In this document: piece after piece, positions 26,714-42,078 of the stretch
How positions within the stretch are numbered: the first letter of the stretch is position 1
Layout: the number at the start of each line of letters is the position of its first letter
Assembly (NCBI RefSeq): GCF_024679095.1
Contig: NW_026112164.1
Span: forward strand, 869,074 to 933,073
Direction: 5' to 3'
Source: Eriocheir sinensis
Lineage: Eukaryota; Arthropoda; Malacostraca; Decapoda; Varunidae
Length of the DNA stretch: 64,000 bases
The notes under the pieces: model-generated
What the model saw: the letters and a program-made list of their open reading frames with translations, nothing else
What the model was told of the DNA's origin: nothing
The model's database searches: none
Made by a program: the position numbers and the translations under genes

Positions 26714-28385
26714 AGGTAAATCTATATTGAAATAGATATGCAAAATAAACATAAAATAATGTAAATTTGTATCAAATCATATACGAATACACACAATAAA
26801 ATAACGTAATTTTTTATGAAAATGTATATAAAAAAAATTCACATAAAATAATGTAAATACGTAGAAAAATATATATACAAAATACACATAAAATTATGTA
26901 AATTCTTATGAGAATAAATGAACAAAATTCCACTAAAAGAATGTATATTAGTAGGAAAATATAAATACAAAATACAAATAAAATAACTAAAATTTGTATA
27001 AAAATATATAAAAAATACATAAAAATAATTTAAATTTGTTTGAAAATAGATATGCAAAATACACATAAAATTAGGCAAATCTGTATTGAAATACATATAC
27101 AAATTACACATAAAGTATTGTAAATTTGTATGAAAATATATAAACAAATACAAATAAAATAGCGTAAATTTATATAAAATATATATACAAAATATACATT
27201 AAATAATGTAAATGTGTATAAAAATATATATACAAAATACACGTAGAATAATGTAAAATCGTATCAAAATAAATAAACAGAATATCAATAAAATAATGTA
27301 AATTTGTATAAAAATAAAGATGCAAAATACCCAAATAATAACGCATATTTTTACAAAAATTCACATAAAATAATTAAATTTGTATTAAAATAAATATACA
27401 AAATACACATACAATATGGTAAATTTGTATTGAAATATATATGGAAAATAAACATAAATAATGTAAATTTGTCTCAAAATATATATACGAATACCCATAA
27501 AATAGAGTAAATTTCTATGAAAATATATATTCAAAACACAAATAAAATGATATAAATAAGTATAAAAATATACATATCAAATACACCTAAAATAATGTAA
27601 ATTCGTATAAAAATAAATAAACAAAATTACGATATAAGATGCAAGATACACATTAAATAATGTAAATATTTAAAAAAAAATATATACAAAAAACAAATAG
27701 AATAATGTGAAATCGTATCAAAATAAATACACCGAATATTAATAAAATAATGTAAATTTGAATGAAAATAAAGATGCAAAATTCCCATCAAATAGCGCAT
27801 TTCTTATAAAAATATATATACCAAAATACACATAAAATATTTAAATTTGTATTGAAATAAATATACAAAATGCACATACAATAAGGTAAATTTGTATTGA
27901 AAGAGATATGCAAAAATACATATAAAACAATGTAAATTTGTTTCAAAATATATATATGAATACACATAAAATAACGTAGATTTCTATAAAAATATATATA
28001 CAAAATACACATAAAATTAAGTAAATACGTATAAAAATAGATATACAAAATACACATAGAATAATGTAAAATTGTTTAAAAAAACAAAAAACAAAACAGA
28101 ATATAAATAAAATAATATAAATTTGTATGAAAATAAAAATGCAAAATACCCATAAAATAAAGCATATTTTTATAAAAATACATATACAAAAATACACATA
28201 GCATAATTAAATTTGTATTAAAATTAATATACAATGCAATATATAATAGGTAAATTTGTTGTGCAAAAATGCAAAAATAACATAGAACATAGAACAGTGT
28301 AAATTTATTTCAAAATCTATATCATAACACTCAAAAATCAACGTAGATTAATATATAATATATATACAAATAAATCAATGACAGT

Positions 28386-28663
<278 letters not shown>

Positions 28664-29692
28664 CACATTAAATAATGTAAATTCGCGTCAAAGTAAATAA
28701 ACAAAATATCAATAAAAGAATGTGTATTTGTATGAAAATAGATATACAGTATACACATAAAATCACCTAAATTTGTATAAAACTATACAAAAATACACAA
28801 AAATAATTTTAATTTGTATGAAAACAAATATACAAAATACACATAAAATTAGGTAAATTTGAATTGAAATACATTTACAAAATACACATAAAATAATGTA
28901 AATTTGAATGAAAATATATAAACAAATACACTTAAAATAACGTAAATTTGTATAAAATATATATAAAAAATACACATTAAATAATGTAAATATGTATAAA
29001 AAATATATATACAAAAAACAAATAGAATAATGTGAAATCGTATCAAAATAAATACACCGAATATTAATAAAATAATGTAAATTTGTATGAAAATAAAGAT
29101 GCAAAATTCCCATCAAATAGCGCATTTCTTATAAAAATATATATACCAAAATACACATAAAATATTTAAATTTGTATTGAAATAAATATAGAAAATGAAC
29201 ATACAATAAGGTAAATTTGTATTGAAAGAGATATGCAAAAATACATATAAAACAATGTAAATTTGTTTCAAAATATATATACGAATACACATAAAATAAC
29301 GTAGATTTCTATAAAAATATATATACAAAATACACATAAAATTAACTAAATACGTATAAAAATAGATATACAAAATACACAGAATAATGTAAAATTGTTT
29401 AAAAAAAAAACAGAATATAAATAAAATATTGTAAATTTGTATGAAAATAAAAATGCAAAATACCCATAAAATAAAGCATATTTTTATAAAAATACATTTA
29501 CAAAAATACACATAGCATAATTAAATTTGTATTAAAATTAAAATACAAAATGCATATACAATAAGGTAAATTTGTATTGAAAAAATATGTAAATTTATTT
29601 CAAAATCTATATACGAATACTCATAAATCAACGTAGATTTCTATAGAAATATATATACAGAATACACATCAAATGATGTAAACACGTATAAA

Positions 29693-29855
<163 letters not shown>

Positions 29856-30746
29856 CACATTAAATAATGTAAATTCGCGTTAAAGTAAATAATCAAAATA
29901 TCAATAAAAGAATGTGTATTTGTATGAAAATAGATATACAATATACACATAAAATCACGTAAATTTGTATAAAACTATATACAAAAATACACAAAACTTT
30001 TTTTAATTTGTATGAAAATAAATATACAAAATACATATAAAATTAGGTAAATTTGTATTGAAATACATTTACAAAAAACACATAAAATAATGTAAATTTG
30101 AATGATAATATATAAACAAATACACTTAAAATAACGTAAATTTGTATAAAATATAGATAAAAAATACACATTAAATAATGTAAATATGTATAAAAGAATA
30201 TATACAAAACACAAATAGAATAATATAAAATCGTATCAAAATAAATATACAGAATATTAATAAAATAATGTAAATTTGTATGAAAATTAAGATGCAAAAT
30301 ACCCATAAAATAACGCATTTTTTATAAAAATATTTATACCAAGACACACATAAAATATTTGAATTTGTATTAAAATAAATATACAAAATGCACATACAAT
30401 AAGGTAAATTTGTATTGAAATAGATATGCAAAATACATATAAATCCATGTAAATTTTTTTTTAAATATATATACGAATACACATAAAATAACGTAGATTT
30501 CTATGAAAATAAATATACAAAATACACATAAAATGAAGTAAATGCGTATATAAAAAGGTATACAAAATACATATAAAATAATGTAAACTAGTATCAAAAT
30601 AAATAAACAAAATACTAATAAAAGAATGTGTATTGTATATATATAAATATACAAAATACAAATAAAATAACGTAAATTTATATAAAACTATATGCAAAAA
30701 TACACAAAAGTAATTAAATTTGTGTGAAAATAGATATACAAAATAC

Positions 30747-32250
30747 ATGTGTATTTTGTATATTTATTTTCATAAAAATTGAAATTATTTTTGTTTAATT
30801 TTTTTATATATTTTCATACAAATTTTCGTTATTTAATGTGTATTTTGTATATTTATTTTTTCTACAAATATACGTTCTTTTATCTGAATTTTGTTTATTG
30901 AATTTGAAACGAATTTACCTTATTTTGTATATTTATTCTCTTACAAATTAAAATACTTCTGTGTATTTTTGTCTATAGTTTTATATAAATTTACGTTATT
31001 TTATGTGTATTTTGTATATTTATATTTATACAAATACACATTCTTTTATTGGCATTTTGTATATTTATTTTGATACGAGTTTATATTATTTTATGTGTGT
31101 TTTGTATACATATTTTTATACGTATTTACTTCATTTTATGTGTATTTTGTATATATATTTTTATAGAAATCTACGTTATTTTATGTGAATTCGTATATAT
31201 ATTTTGAAACAAATTTACATTGTTTTATATGTATTTTGCTTATCTATTTCAATACAAATTTACCTTATTGTATGTGTTTTTTGTATATTTATTTTAATAT
31301 AAATTTAATTTTTTTATTTGTATTTTGGTATATATATTTTTACAAATAAAAAAGAATGCGTTATTTTATGGTTATTTTTATAAATATTTTGATACAAATC
31401 TACATTATTTTATGTATTTTGTATATACATTTCAATTCAAATTTAGCTTATTTTATCTGTATTTTGTATATCTATTTTCATACGAATTTAATTACTTCTG
31501 TGTATTTTTGTACATAGTTTAATACAAATTTACGTTATTTTATGTGTATTTTGTATATTTATATTTATACAAATACTCATTCTTTTATTGGTATTTTGTT
31601 TATTTATTTTGATACGAATTTACATTATTTTATGTGTATTTTGTAAACATTTTCTAATACGTATTTACTTCATTTTATGTGTATTTTGTATATTTATATT
31701 TTTACAAATACACATTTTTTTATACGTATTTACTTAATTTTATGTGTATTTTGTATATATTTTTTTATAGAAATCTACGTTTTTTTCTTTGTATTCGTTT
31801 ATATATTTTGAAACAAATTTACATTGTTTTATATGTATCTTGCATATCTATTTCAATACAGATTTACCTTAGTGAATGTGTATTTTGTATATTTATTTTA
31901 ATACAAATTAATTTTTTCATGTGTATTTTGGTATATATATTTTTATAAAAAATGCGTTATTTAATGGGTATTTTGCATCTTTATTTTCATACAAATTTAC
32001 ATTGTTTTATTAATATTCTGTGTATTTATTTTGATACGATTTTACATTATTCTATTTGTGTTTTGTATATATTTTTTTATACATATTTACATTATTTAAT
32101 GTGTATTTTGTATATTTTAAAACAAATTTACGTTATTTTATGCGCATCAGTTAAAATATTTTGACACAAATTTACATTATTTTATGTATTTTGTATATAT
32201 ATTTCAATACAAATATAGTTTATTTTATGTATATTTTGTATATCTATTTT
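30747..32250 (+). repeat. AT satellite, + domain
   Basis: Begins at a near-perfect fold-back around 30747. 31.95-32.25 kb is an inverted close copy of 1.22-1.53 kb and ends at junction I. 30.98-31.35 kb resembles 2.90-3.27 kb. No non-satellite insert is seen. Confidence 0.86.
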
Positions 32251-32262
32251 CATTTGTATCAA
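32240..32262. other. orientation-switch junction I, copy 3 (+ to -)
   Basis: CTATTTTCATTTGTATCAAA is the same join as near 8592 with one C-to-T change, in the same orientation. Confidence 0.75.
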
Positions 32263-35200
32263 AATAAATAAACAAAATAGCAATAAAATAATGTAAATTT
32301 GTATGAGAAAACATATACAAATACACATAAAATAACGCAAATTTCAAAAAAAATATATGTACAAAAATGCACATAAAATAAAGTAAATTTGCAAATTTGT
32401 ATTGAAATAGATATGCAAAATACATATAAAACAATGTAAATTTGTTTCAAAATATATATACGAATACACATAAAATAACGTAGATTTCTATAAAAATATA
32501 TACAAAATACACATAAAATGAAGTAAATACGTATAAAAAAATGAATACAAAAAATACATAAAAATCGTATCAAAATAAATAAACAAAATACTAGTAAAAG
32601 AATGTGTATTTTTCAAAATATAAATATACAAAATACACATAAAATATCGTAAATTTGTATAAAACTATATACAAAAATACACAGAAGTAATTAAATTTGT
32701 ATGAAAATATATATACAAAATACAGCTAAAATAAGCTAAATTTGAATTGAAATGTACATACAAAATACATAAAATAATGTAAATCTGTATCAAAATATTT
32801 ATACAAATGCATATAATAACGTAGATTTGTTTAAAAATATATAAACAAAATACACCTTAAGTAATGTAAATACGTATAAAAAATATGTACAAAATACACA
32901 TATAATCATGTAATTCGTATCAAAATAAATAAACAAAATAGCAATAAAATAATGTAAATTTGTATGAGAAAACATATACAAATAACGCAAATTTCTATAA
33001 AAATATATGTACAAATATGCATATAAAATAAAGTAAATTTGCAAAAAAATATATATACAAAACACACACTAAATAATGTAAATGCGTACATAAAATAACC
33101 TAAATTTGTATAAAACTATATACAAAAATACACAAAAATAATTTAAATTTGTTTGAAAAGAAATACACAAAATACACATAAAATTAGGTAAATTTGTATT
33201 GAAATACATATACAAAATACACATCAAATAATGTAAATTTGAATGAAAATATATAAACAAATACACTTAAAATAACGTAAATTTGTATGAAATATATATG
33301 CAAGATACACATTAAATAATGTAAATATGTATAAAAATATATATATACAAAAAACAAATAGAATAATGTAAAATCGTATCAAAATAAATACACAGAATAT
33401 GTATAAAATAATGTAAATTTGTATGAAAATAAAGATACAAAATTCCCCAAAAATTATCGCATTTTTTATAAAAACATATTTACCAAAATACACATAAATA
33501 TTTAAATTTGTATTGAAATAAATATACAAAATGAATAAACAGTAAGGTAAATTTGTATTGAAAGAGATATTCAAAAATACATATAATTCAATGTAAATTT
33601 GTTTCAAAATATATATACGAATACACATAAAATAAAGTAGATTTCTATAGAAAAATATATACAAAATATATATGAAATTATGTAAATACGTATAAAAATA
33701 TATATACAAAATACATATCAAATAATGTAAATTTGTGTCAAAATAAACAAAATATCATGAAAAGAATGTGTATTTGTATGAAAATAGATAATAGATAATA
33801 AATTTGTATAAAATATATATGCAAGATACACATTAAATAATGTAAATATGTATAAAAAAGTATATACAAAAAACAAATAGAATAATGTAACATCGTATCA
33901 AAATAAATACACCGAATATTAATAAAATAATGTAAATTTGTATGAAAATAAAGATGCAAAATTCCCATAAAATAGCGCATTTCTTATAAAAATTTATATA
34001 CCAAACTACACATAAAATATTTAAATTTGCATTGAAATAAATATACAAAGTGCACATACAATAAAGGAAATTTGTATTGAAAGAGATATGCAAAAAATAC
34101 ATATAAAACAATGTAAATTTGTTTCAAAATATATATACGAATACAAATATAAAAACGTAGATTACTGTAAAAATATATATACAAAATACACATAAAAGTA
34201 AGTAAGTACGTATAAAAAAATGTATACAAAATACACATAAAGTAATGTAATTTCAAATTAAAATAAATGTAAATTTGAATGAAAATATAAAAACAAATAC
34301 ACTTAAAATAACGTAAATTTGTATAAAATATATATGCAAGATACACATTAAATAATGTAAATGTGTATAGAAAAAAAATATATACAAAAAACAAATAGAA
34401 TAATGTAAAATCGTATCAAAATAAATACACAGAATATCAATAAAATAATGTAAATTTGTATGAAAATAAAGATGCAAAATTCCCAAAAATTATCGCATTT
34501 TTTATAAAAATATATATAACAAAATACACATAAAATATTTAAATTTGTATTGAAATAAATATACAAAATGCACATACAGTAAGGTAAATTTGTATTAAAA
34601 GAGATATTCAAAAATACATATAAAACAATGTAAATTTGTTTCTAAATATATATACGAATACACATAAAATAAAGTAGATTTCTATAGAAATATATATACA
34701 AAATACATATGAAATTATGTAAATACGTATAAAAATATATATACAAAAAACATATTAAATAATGTAAATTCGTGTCAAAATAAATTAACAAAATATCATG
34801 AAAAGAATGTGTATTTGTATAAAAATAGATAATAGATAATAAATTTGTATAAAATATATATGCAAGATACTCATTAAATAATGGAAATATGTATAAAAAA
34901 GTATATACAAAAAACAAATAGAATAATGTAAATTCGTATCAAAATAAATACACCGAATATTAATAAAATAATGTAAATTTGTATGAAAATAAATATGCAA
35001 AATTCCCATAAAATAGCGCATTTCTTATAAAAATATATATACCAAAATACACATAAAATATTTAAATTTGTATTGAAATAAATATACAAAATGCACATAC
35101 AATAAGGTAAATTTGTATTGAAAGAGATATGCAAAAATACATATAAAACAATGTAAATTTGTTTCAAAATATATAAACGAATACAAAGAAAAAAACGTAG

Positions 35201-38200
35201 ATTTCTATAAAAATATATATACAAAATACACATAAAATTAAGTAAATACGTATAAAAAAATTTGTATTTGTAAAAATATAAATATACAAAATACACATAA
35301 AATATCGTAAATTTGTATAAAACTATATACAAAAATACACAGAAGTAATTAAATTTGTATGAAAATATATATACAAAATACGGCTAAAATAAGCTTAATT
35401 TGAATTGAAATGTACATACAAAATACATAAAATAATGTAAATCTGTATCAAAATATTTATACAAATACATATAATAACGTAGATTTGTTTAAAAATATAT
35501 AAACAAAATGCACATTAAGTAATGTAAATACGTATAAAAAATATGTATTAAATACACATATAATCATGTAATTCGTATCAAAATAAATAAACAAAATAGC
35601 AATAAAATAATGTAAATTTGTTTGAGAAAACATATACAAATAACGCAAATTTCTATAAAAATATATGTACAAAAATGCACATAAAATAAAATAAATTTGC
35701 AAAAAAATATATATACAAAACACACACTAAATAATGTAAATGCGTACATAAAATAACCTAAATTTGTATAAACTATATACAAAAATACACAAAAATAATT
35801 TAAATTTTTTTGAAAAGAAATATACAAAATACACATAAAATTAGGTAAATTTGTATTGAAATACATATACAAAATACACATCAAATAATGTAAATTTGAA
35901 TGAAAATATATAAACAAATACACTTAAAATAACGTAAATTTGTATAAAATATATGTGCAAGATACACATTAAATAATGTAAATGTGTATAAAAAATATAT
36001 ATACAAAAATCAAATAGAATAATGTAAAATCGCATCAAAATAAATATACAGAATATCAATAAGATAATGTAAATTTGTATGAAAATAAAGATACAAAATT
36101 CCCCAAAATTATCGCATTTTTTATAAAAATATATTTACCAAAATACACATAAAATATTTAAATTTGTATTGAAATAAATATACAAAATGCATATACAGTA
36201 AGGTAAATTTGTATTGAAAGAGATATGTAAATTTGTTTCAAAATATATATACGAATACACATAAAATAAAGGAGATTTCTATAGAAATATATATACAAAA
36301 TACATATGAAATTATATAAATACGTATAAATATATATATACAAAATACATATCAAATAATGTAAATTCGTGTCAAAATAAATAGACAAAATATCATGAAA
36401 AGAATGTGTATTTGTATGAAAATATATATTAGATAATAAATTTGTATAAAATATATATATGCAAGATACACATTAAATAATGTAAATATATATAAAAATA
36501 TATATACAAAGTACATATAAAATAATGTAAACTCGTATCAATATAAATGAACAAAATATCAATAAAATACTATATATTTGAATGAAAATAGATTTACAAA
36601 ATACACATAACCTAACTAAAATTTGTATTGAAATATATACAAAAATACATAAAAATAATTTGAGTTTGTATGAAAATAGATATTCAAAATACACATAAAA
36701 CTAGGTAAATTTCTTTTGAAATATATATACAAAATACCAATAAAATATTGTAAATTTGTGTTAAAATATATAAAGAAATACACATAAAATAACGTAAATT
36801 TGTATGAAAAATATATATAAAATACACATAAAATAATGTCAAATCGTATCAAAATGAATGAGCAGAATATCAATAAAATAACGTAAATTTGTATGAAAAT
36901 AAAGATGGAAAATACCCATAAAATAAAGCATATTTTTATAAAAATACATATAGAAAAATACACATAGAATAATTAAATTTGTATTAAAATTAATATACAA
37001 AATGCATATACAATAAATTTAAATTTGATTATAATAAATGAAATAAATATACAAAATAAACATAAAATAAGGTAAATTTGTAATAAAATATATGTAAGAA
37101 TACACATAAAGTAATATAAATTTGTATGAAAATATATATACAAATACACATAAAATAGCATGAATTTGAATAAAATTCGTTTCAAAATATATACGAATAC
37201 ACACAATAAAATAACATAAATTTTTATGAAAATGTATATATAAAATACACATAAAATAATTTAAATACGTAGAAAAATATATATATATACAAAATACACA
37301 TAAAAAAAATGTAAATTCGTAAAAAAAAAAATACACAAAATTCCAATAAAAGAATGTATATTTGAAGGAAAATATATATACAAAAAACAAATAAAATAAC
37401 TATAATTTGTATAAAAATATATACAAAAATACACAAAAATAATTTAAATTTGCTTGAAAATAGATATGCAAAATACACATAAAGTTAGGCAAATTTGTAT
37501 TGAAATACATATACAAAACGCACATAAAATAATGTAAATTTGTATTAAAATATATAAACAAATACACATAAAATAACGTAAATTTGGATAAAATATATAA
37601 ACAAAATATACATTAAATATTTTAAATATGTATAAAAATATATTATTTTATATATATTTTTATTGATATTTGCATTATTTATGTGTATTTTGTATATGTT
37701 TTCTCATAGAAATTTACATTATTTTATTGGTATTTTGTCTATTTATTTTGATACGAGTTATATGACTATTTGTGTATTTTGTACATTTTTTTATACGTAT
37801 TTACATTATTTAATGTGTATTTTGTTTATATATTTTTATACAAATTTACGTTATTATATGTGTATTTGTATAAGTATTTTGATACAAATTTACATTATTT
37901 TAAGTATTTTGTATATATATTTCAATTCAAATACCAATAAAATAATATATATTTGAATGAAAATAGATTTACAAAATACACATAACATAACTAAAATTTG
38001 TATTGAAATATATACAAAAATACATAAAAATAATTTGAGTTTGTATGAAAATAGATATTCAAAATACACATAAAACTAGGTAAATTGCAAAATACCCACA
38101 AAATAAATCATATTTTTATAAAAATACATATACAAAAATACACATAGAATAATTAAATTTGTATTAAAATTATTATAGAAAATGCATATACAATAAGGTA

Positions 38201-39685
38201 AATTTGTATTGAAAAAATTAAGCAAAATACACATAAAAGTGTAAATTTGTTTAAAAATCTATATACGAATACACATAATATAACGTAGATTTCTATAGAA
38301 ATATATATACAAAATACACATGAAATGATGTAAATACGTATAAAAATATATATACAAAATACACATTAAATAATCTAAATTCTCGTCAAAATAAATAAAC
38401 AAAATATCTATAAAAGAGTGTGTATTTGTATGAAAATAGATATACAAAATACTCATAAAATATCCTAAGTTTGTATAAAACTATATACAAAAATACACAA
38501 AAATAATTTAAATTTGTATGAAAATAAATATACAAAATACACATAAAATTAGGTAAATTTGTATTGAAATACATATACAAAATACACATAAAATAATGGA
38601 AATTTTAATGAAAATACATAAACATATACACTTAAAATAACGTAAATTTGTATCAAATATATATACAAAATACTAATTAAATAATGTAAAAATGTATAAA
38701 AAAAATATATACAAAACACAAATAGAATATTGTAAAATCGTATCAACAATAAATACACAGAATATTAATAAAATAATGTAAATTTGTATGAAAATAAAGA
38801 TGCAAAATAGCCATAAAATAACGCATTTTTTATAAAACTATATATACCAAAATACACATAAAATATTAAAATTTGTTTTAAATTAAATATAAAAAATGCA
38901 CATACTATAAGGTAAATTTGTATTGTAATAGATATGCAAAATACATATAAAACAATGTAAATTTGTTTCAAAATATATATACGAATACACATAAAATAAC
39001 GTAGATTTCTATAAAAAATATATACAAAATACACATAAAATGAAGTAAATACGTATAAAAAATTGAATACGAAAAATACATAAAAATCGTATCAAAATAA
39101 ATAAACAAAATACCAGTAAAAGAACGTGTATTTGTAAAAATATAAATATACAAAATACACATAAAATATCGTAAATTTGTATAAAACTATATACAAAAAT
39201 ACTCAGAAGTAATGAATTTTGTATGAAAATATATAAACAAAATACAGCTAAAATAAACTAAATTTGAATTGAAATGTACAGACAAAATACATAAAATAAT
39301 GTAAATCTGTATCAAAATATTTATACAAATACATATAATAACGTAGATTTGTTTAAAAATATATAAACAAAATACACATTAAGTAATGTAAATACGTATA
39401 AAAAATATTTACAAAATACACATATAATCATGTAATTCGTATCAAAATAAATAAACAAAATAGCAATAAAATAATGTAAATTTGTATGAGAAAACATATA
39501 CAAATAACGCAAATTTCTATAAAAATATATATACAAAAATACACATAAAATAAAGTAAATTTGCAAAAAAAATATATATACAAAACACACACTAAATAAT
39601 GTAAATGCGTACATAAAATAACCTAAATTTGTATAAAACTATATACAAAAATACACAAAAATAATTGAAATTTGTTTGAAAAGAG
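32251..39685 (-). repeat. AT satellite, longest inverted domain (7.4 kb)
   Basis: Contains a tandem pair of about 1.04-kb units (33.30-34.34 and 34.34-35.27 kb). Each unit has two cassette markers about 520 bp apart, alternating TTATCGCATTTTTTATA and TAGCGCATTTCTTATA. Segments at 32.64-33.30, 35.29-35.97 and 39.16-39.68 kb share a diagnostic 11-bp deletion. 36.5-37.6 kb is like 20.7-21.8 kb. A short + excursion of about 0.27 kb at about 37655-37930 (junction III) lies inside this span. Confidence 0.84.
37640..37935 (+). repeat. AT satellite, short + excursion after junction III, copy 2
   Basis: Switches from - to + near 37655 with TTTTTATTGATATTTGC, then runs about 275 bp like 21.85-22.12, 47.54-47.82 and 59.82-60.09 kb. 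It returns to - near 37932, where TTTCAATTCAAATACCAATA joins the two orientations. Confidence 0.82.
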
Positions 39686-40030
39686 TTATTGTATGTTCAT
39701 TATTCTATGTGTATTTTGTGTATGTATTTCAATACAAATTTACATAATTTTATGTGTATTTTGTATATTTCTTTTCATACAAATTTTAAGTATTTTTGTG
39801 TATTTTTGTATATAGTTTTATAAAAATTTAGGTGATTTTATGTACGCATTTACTTTATTTAATGTGTGTTTTGTATATATATTTTTATGCAAATTTACTT
39901 TATTTTATGTGCATTTTTGTACATATATTTTTTTAGAAATTTGCGTTAATTTATGTGTATTTGTATATGTTTTCTCATAAAAATTTACATTATTTGATTG
40001 CTATTTTGTTTATTTATTTTGATACGAATG
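39686..40030 (+). repeat. AT satellite, short + domain
   Basis: About 345 bp, closely parallel to about 880-1224 and 11.64-11.83 kb. It keeps the undeleted GCGTTAATTTATGTGTATTT marker monomer and ends at junction I. Confidence 0.83.
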
Positions 40031-40042
40031 AAAATAGATATA
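40020..40042. other. orientation-switch junction I, copy 4 (+ to -)
   Basis: GATACGAATGAAAATAGATA is essentially identical to the join near 1224, in the same orientation, about 38.8 kb away. Confidence 0.75.
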
Positions 40043-41008
40043 CAAAATATACATAAAATAAACTGAATTTGTATTGAAATATATATACAAAATACATAAA
40101 ATAATGTAAATTTGTATCAAAATATTTTAACAGATGCGCATAAAAGAACGTAAATTTGTTTTAAAATATACAAAATACACATTAAATAATGTAAATATGT
40201 ATAAAAAAATATATACATAACACAAATAGAATAATGTAAAACCGTATCAAAATAAATACACAGAATATTAATAAAACAATGTAAATTTGTATGAAAATAA
40301 AGAAGCAAAATACCCATAAAATAACGCATTTTTTTATTTATAAAAATATATATACCAAAATACACATCAAAAAACTAAACTCGTATTAAAGTAAATATAC
40401 AAAAAACACATACAATAAGGTAAATTTGTATTGAAATAGATATGCAAAATACATATAAAACAATGTAAATTTGTTTCAAAATATATATACGAATACACAT
40501 AAAATAACGTAGATTTCTATGAAAATATATATACAAAATACACATAAAATGAAGTATATACGTATAAAAAAATGTATACAAAAACACATAAAATAATGTA
40601 AATTCGTATCAAAATAAATAAACAAAATACCAATAAAAGAATGAGTATTTGTATAAATATAAATATACAAAATACACATAAAATAACGTAAATTTATATA
40701 AAACTATATACAAAAATACACAGAAGTAGTTAAATTTGTATGAAAATATATACAAAATACACACAAAATAAGCTAAATTTGAATTGAAATATATATACAA
40801 AATACATGAAATAAAGTAAATTTGTATCAAAATATTTATACAAATACACATATAATAACGTAAATTTGTATGAAAATATATAAACATAATACACATTAAA
40901 TAATGTAAATACGTATAAAAAAAATGTACAAAATACACATATAATCATGTAATTCGTATCAAAATAAATAAACAAAATACCAATAAAATAATGTAAATTT
41001 GTATGAGT
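40031..41008 (-). repeat. AT satellite, inverted domain
   Basis: The first 300 bp parallel 1.23-1.53 kb. From about 40322 to 41008 it is a direct copy of 42654-43343 (offset about 2.33 kb), both ending at junction II. Confidence 0.85.
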
Positions 41009-41020
41009 AAACGTGTATGT
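40998..41020. other. orientation-switch junction II, copy 2 (- to +)
   Basis: GTATGAGTAAACGTGTATGT followed by TGCATATTTTTTCAATAGG. It matches the join near 43343 directly and the join near 2600 in reverse complement. Confidence 0.75.
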
Positions 41021-42078
41021 TGCATATTTTTTCAATAGGAATTTACCTTATTATATACGCATTTTGTATATTAATTTTAATACAAATTTAATTATTCGAT
41101 GTGTATTTTTGTATCTGTATTTTTATAAACATATGCTTTATTTTTTGGGTATTTTGCATCTTTATTTTCATACAAATTTACATTATTTTATTGATATTCT
41201 GCTCATTCATTTTGATACGAGCTGACATTATTCTATGTGTATTTTGTATATATTTTTCATACAAATTTACGTTATTTTATGTGTGTTTGTTTATATATTT
41301 TGACACAAATTTACAATATTTCATGGGTATTTTGTATATACATTTCAAAAGAAATTTACCTAGTTTTATGTGTATTTTGTATATCTATTTTCATACAAAC
41401 TTAAATTATTTCTATGTATTTTTGTATATATTTTAATACAAATTTTAGTTATGTTATGTGTATTTTGTAAATTTATTTTCATTCAAATATATATTATTTT
41501 ATTGGTGTTTTGTTGATTTATATTGATACTAATTTACATTATTTTATATGTACTTTGTATATATATTTTTATACGCTTTTCCATTATTTAATATTTATTT
41601 TGAATATATATTTTTATACAAATTCATGGTATTTTATGTGTATTTGTATATATGTTTTTATATAAATTTACATTATTTTATGTGGAGTTTGTACATATAT
41701 TTTTTTTACAAATCTACCTTATTTTATCTTTATTTTGTATATGTATTTTGTACAATTATATTTATCCAAATACACATTCTTTTATTGGTATTTTGTTTAT
41801 TTATTTTAATTCGAGTTTACATTATTTTATGTGTATTTTGTATACATTTTTTATAGGTATTTACTTAATTTTATGTTTATTTTGTATACATATTTTTATA
41901 GAAATCTACGTTTTTTTATTTGTATTCGTATATATATTTTGAAACAAATTTACATTGTTTTGTATGTATTTTTGCATATCTCTTTCAATACAAGTTTACC
42001 TTATTGTATGTGCATTTTGTATATTTATTTCAATGCAAATTTAAATATTTTATGTGTATTTTGGTATATATATTTTTT
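41009..42078 (+). repeat. AT satellite, + domain
   Basis: A direct copy of about 61.32-62.38 kb, with offsets of about 20.30 kb at both ends. An inverted relative lies at 36.48-36.97 kb. It contains TTTTGGGTATTTTGCATC near 41143 and the TGCATATCTCTTTCAATAC variant near 41972. Confidence 0.86.
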
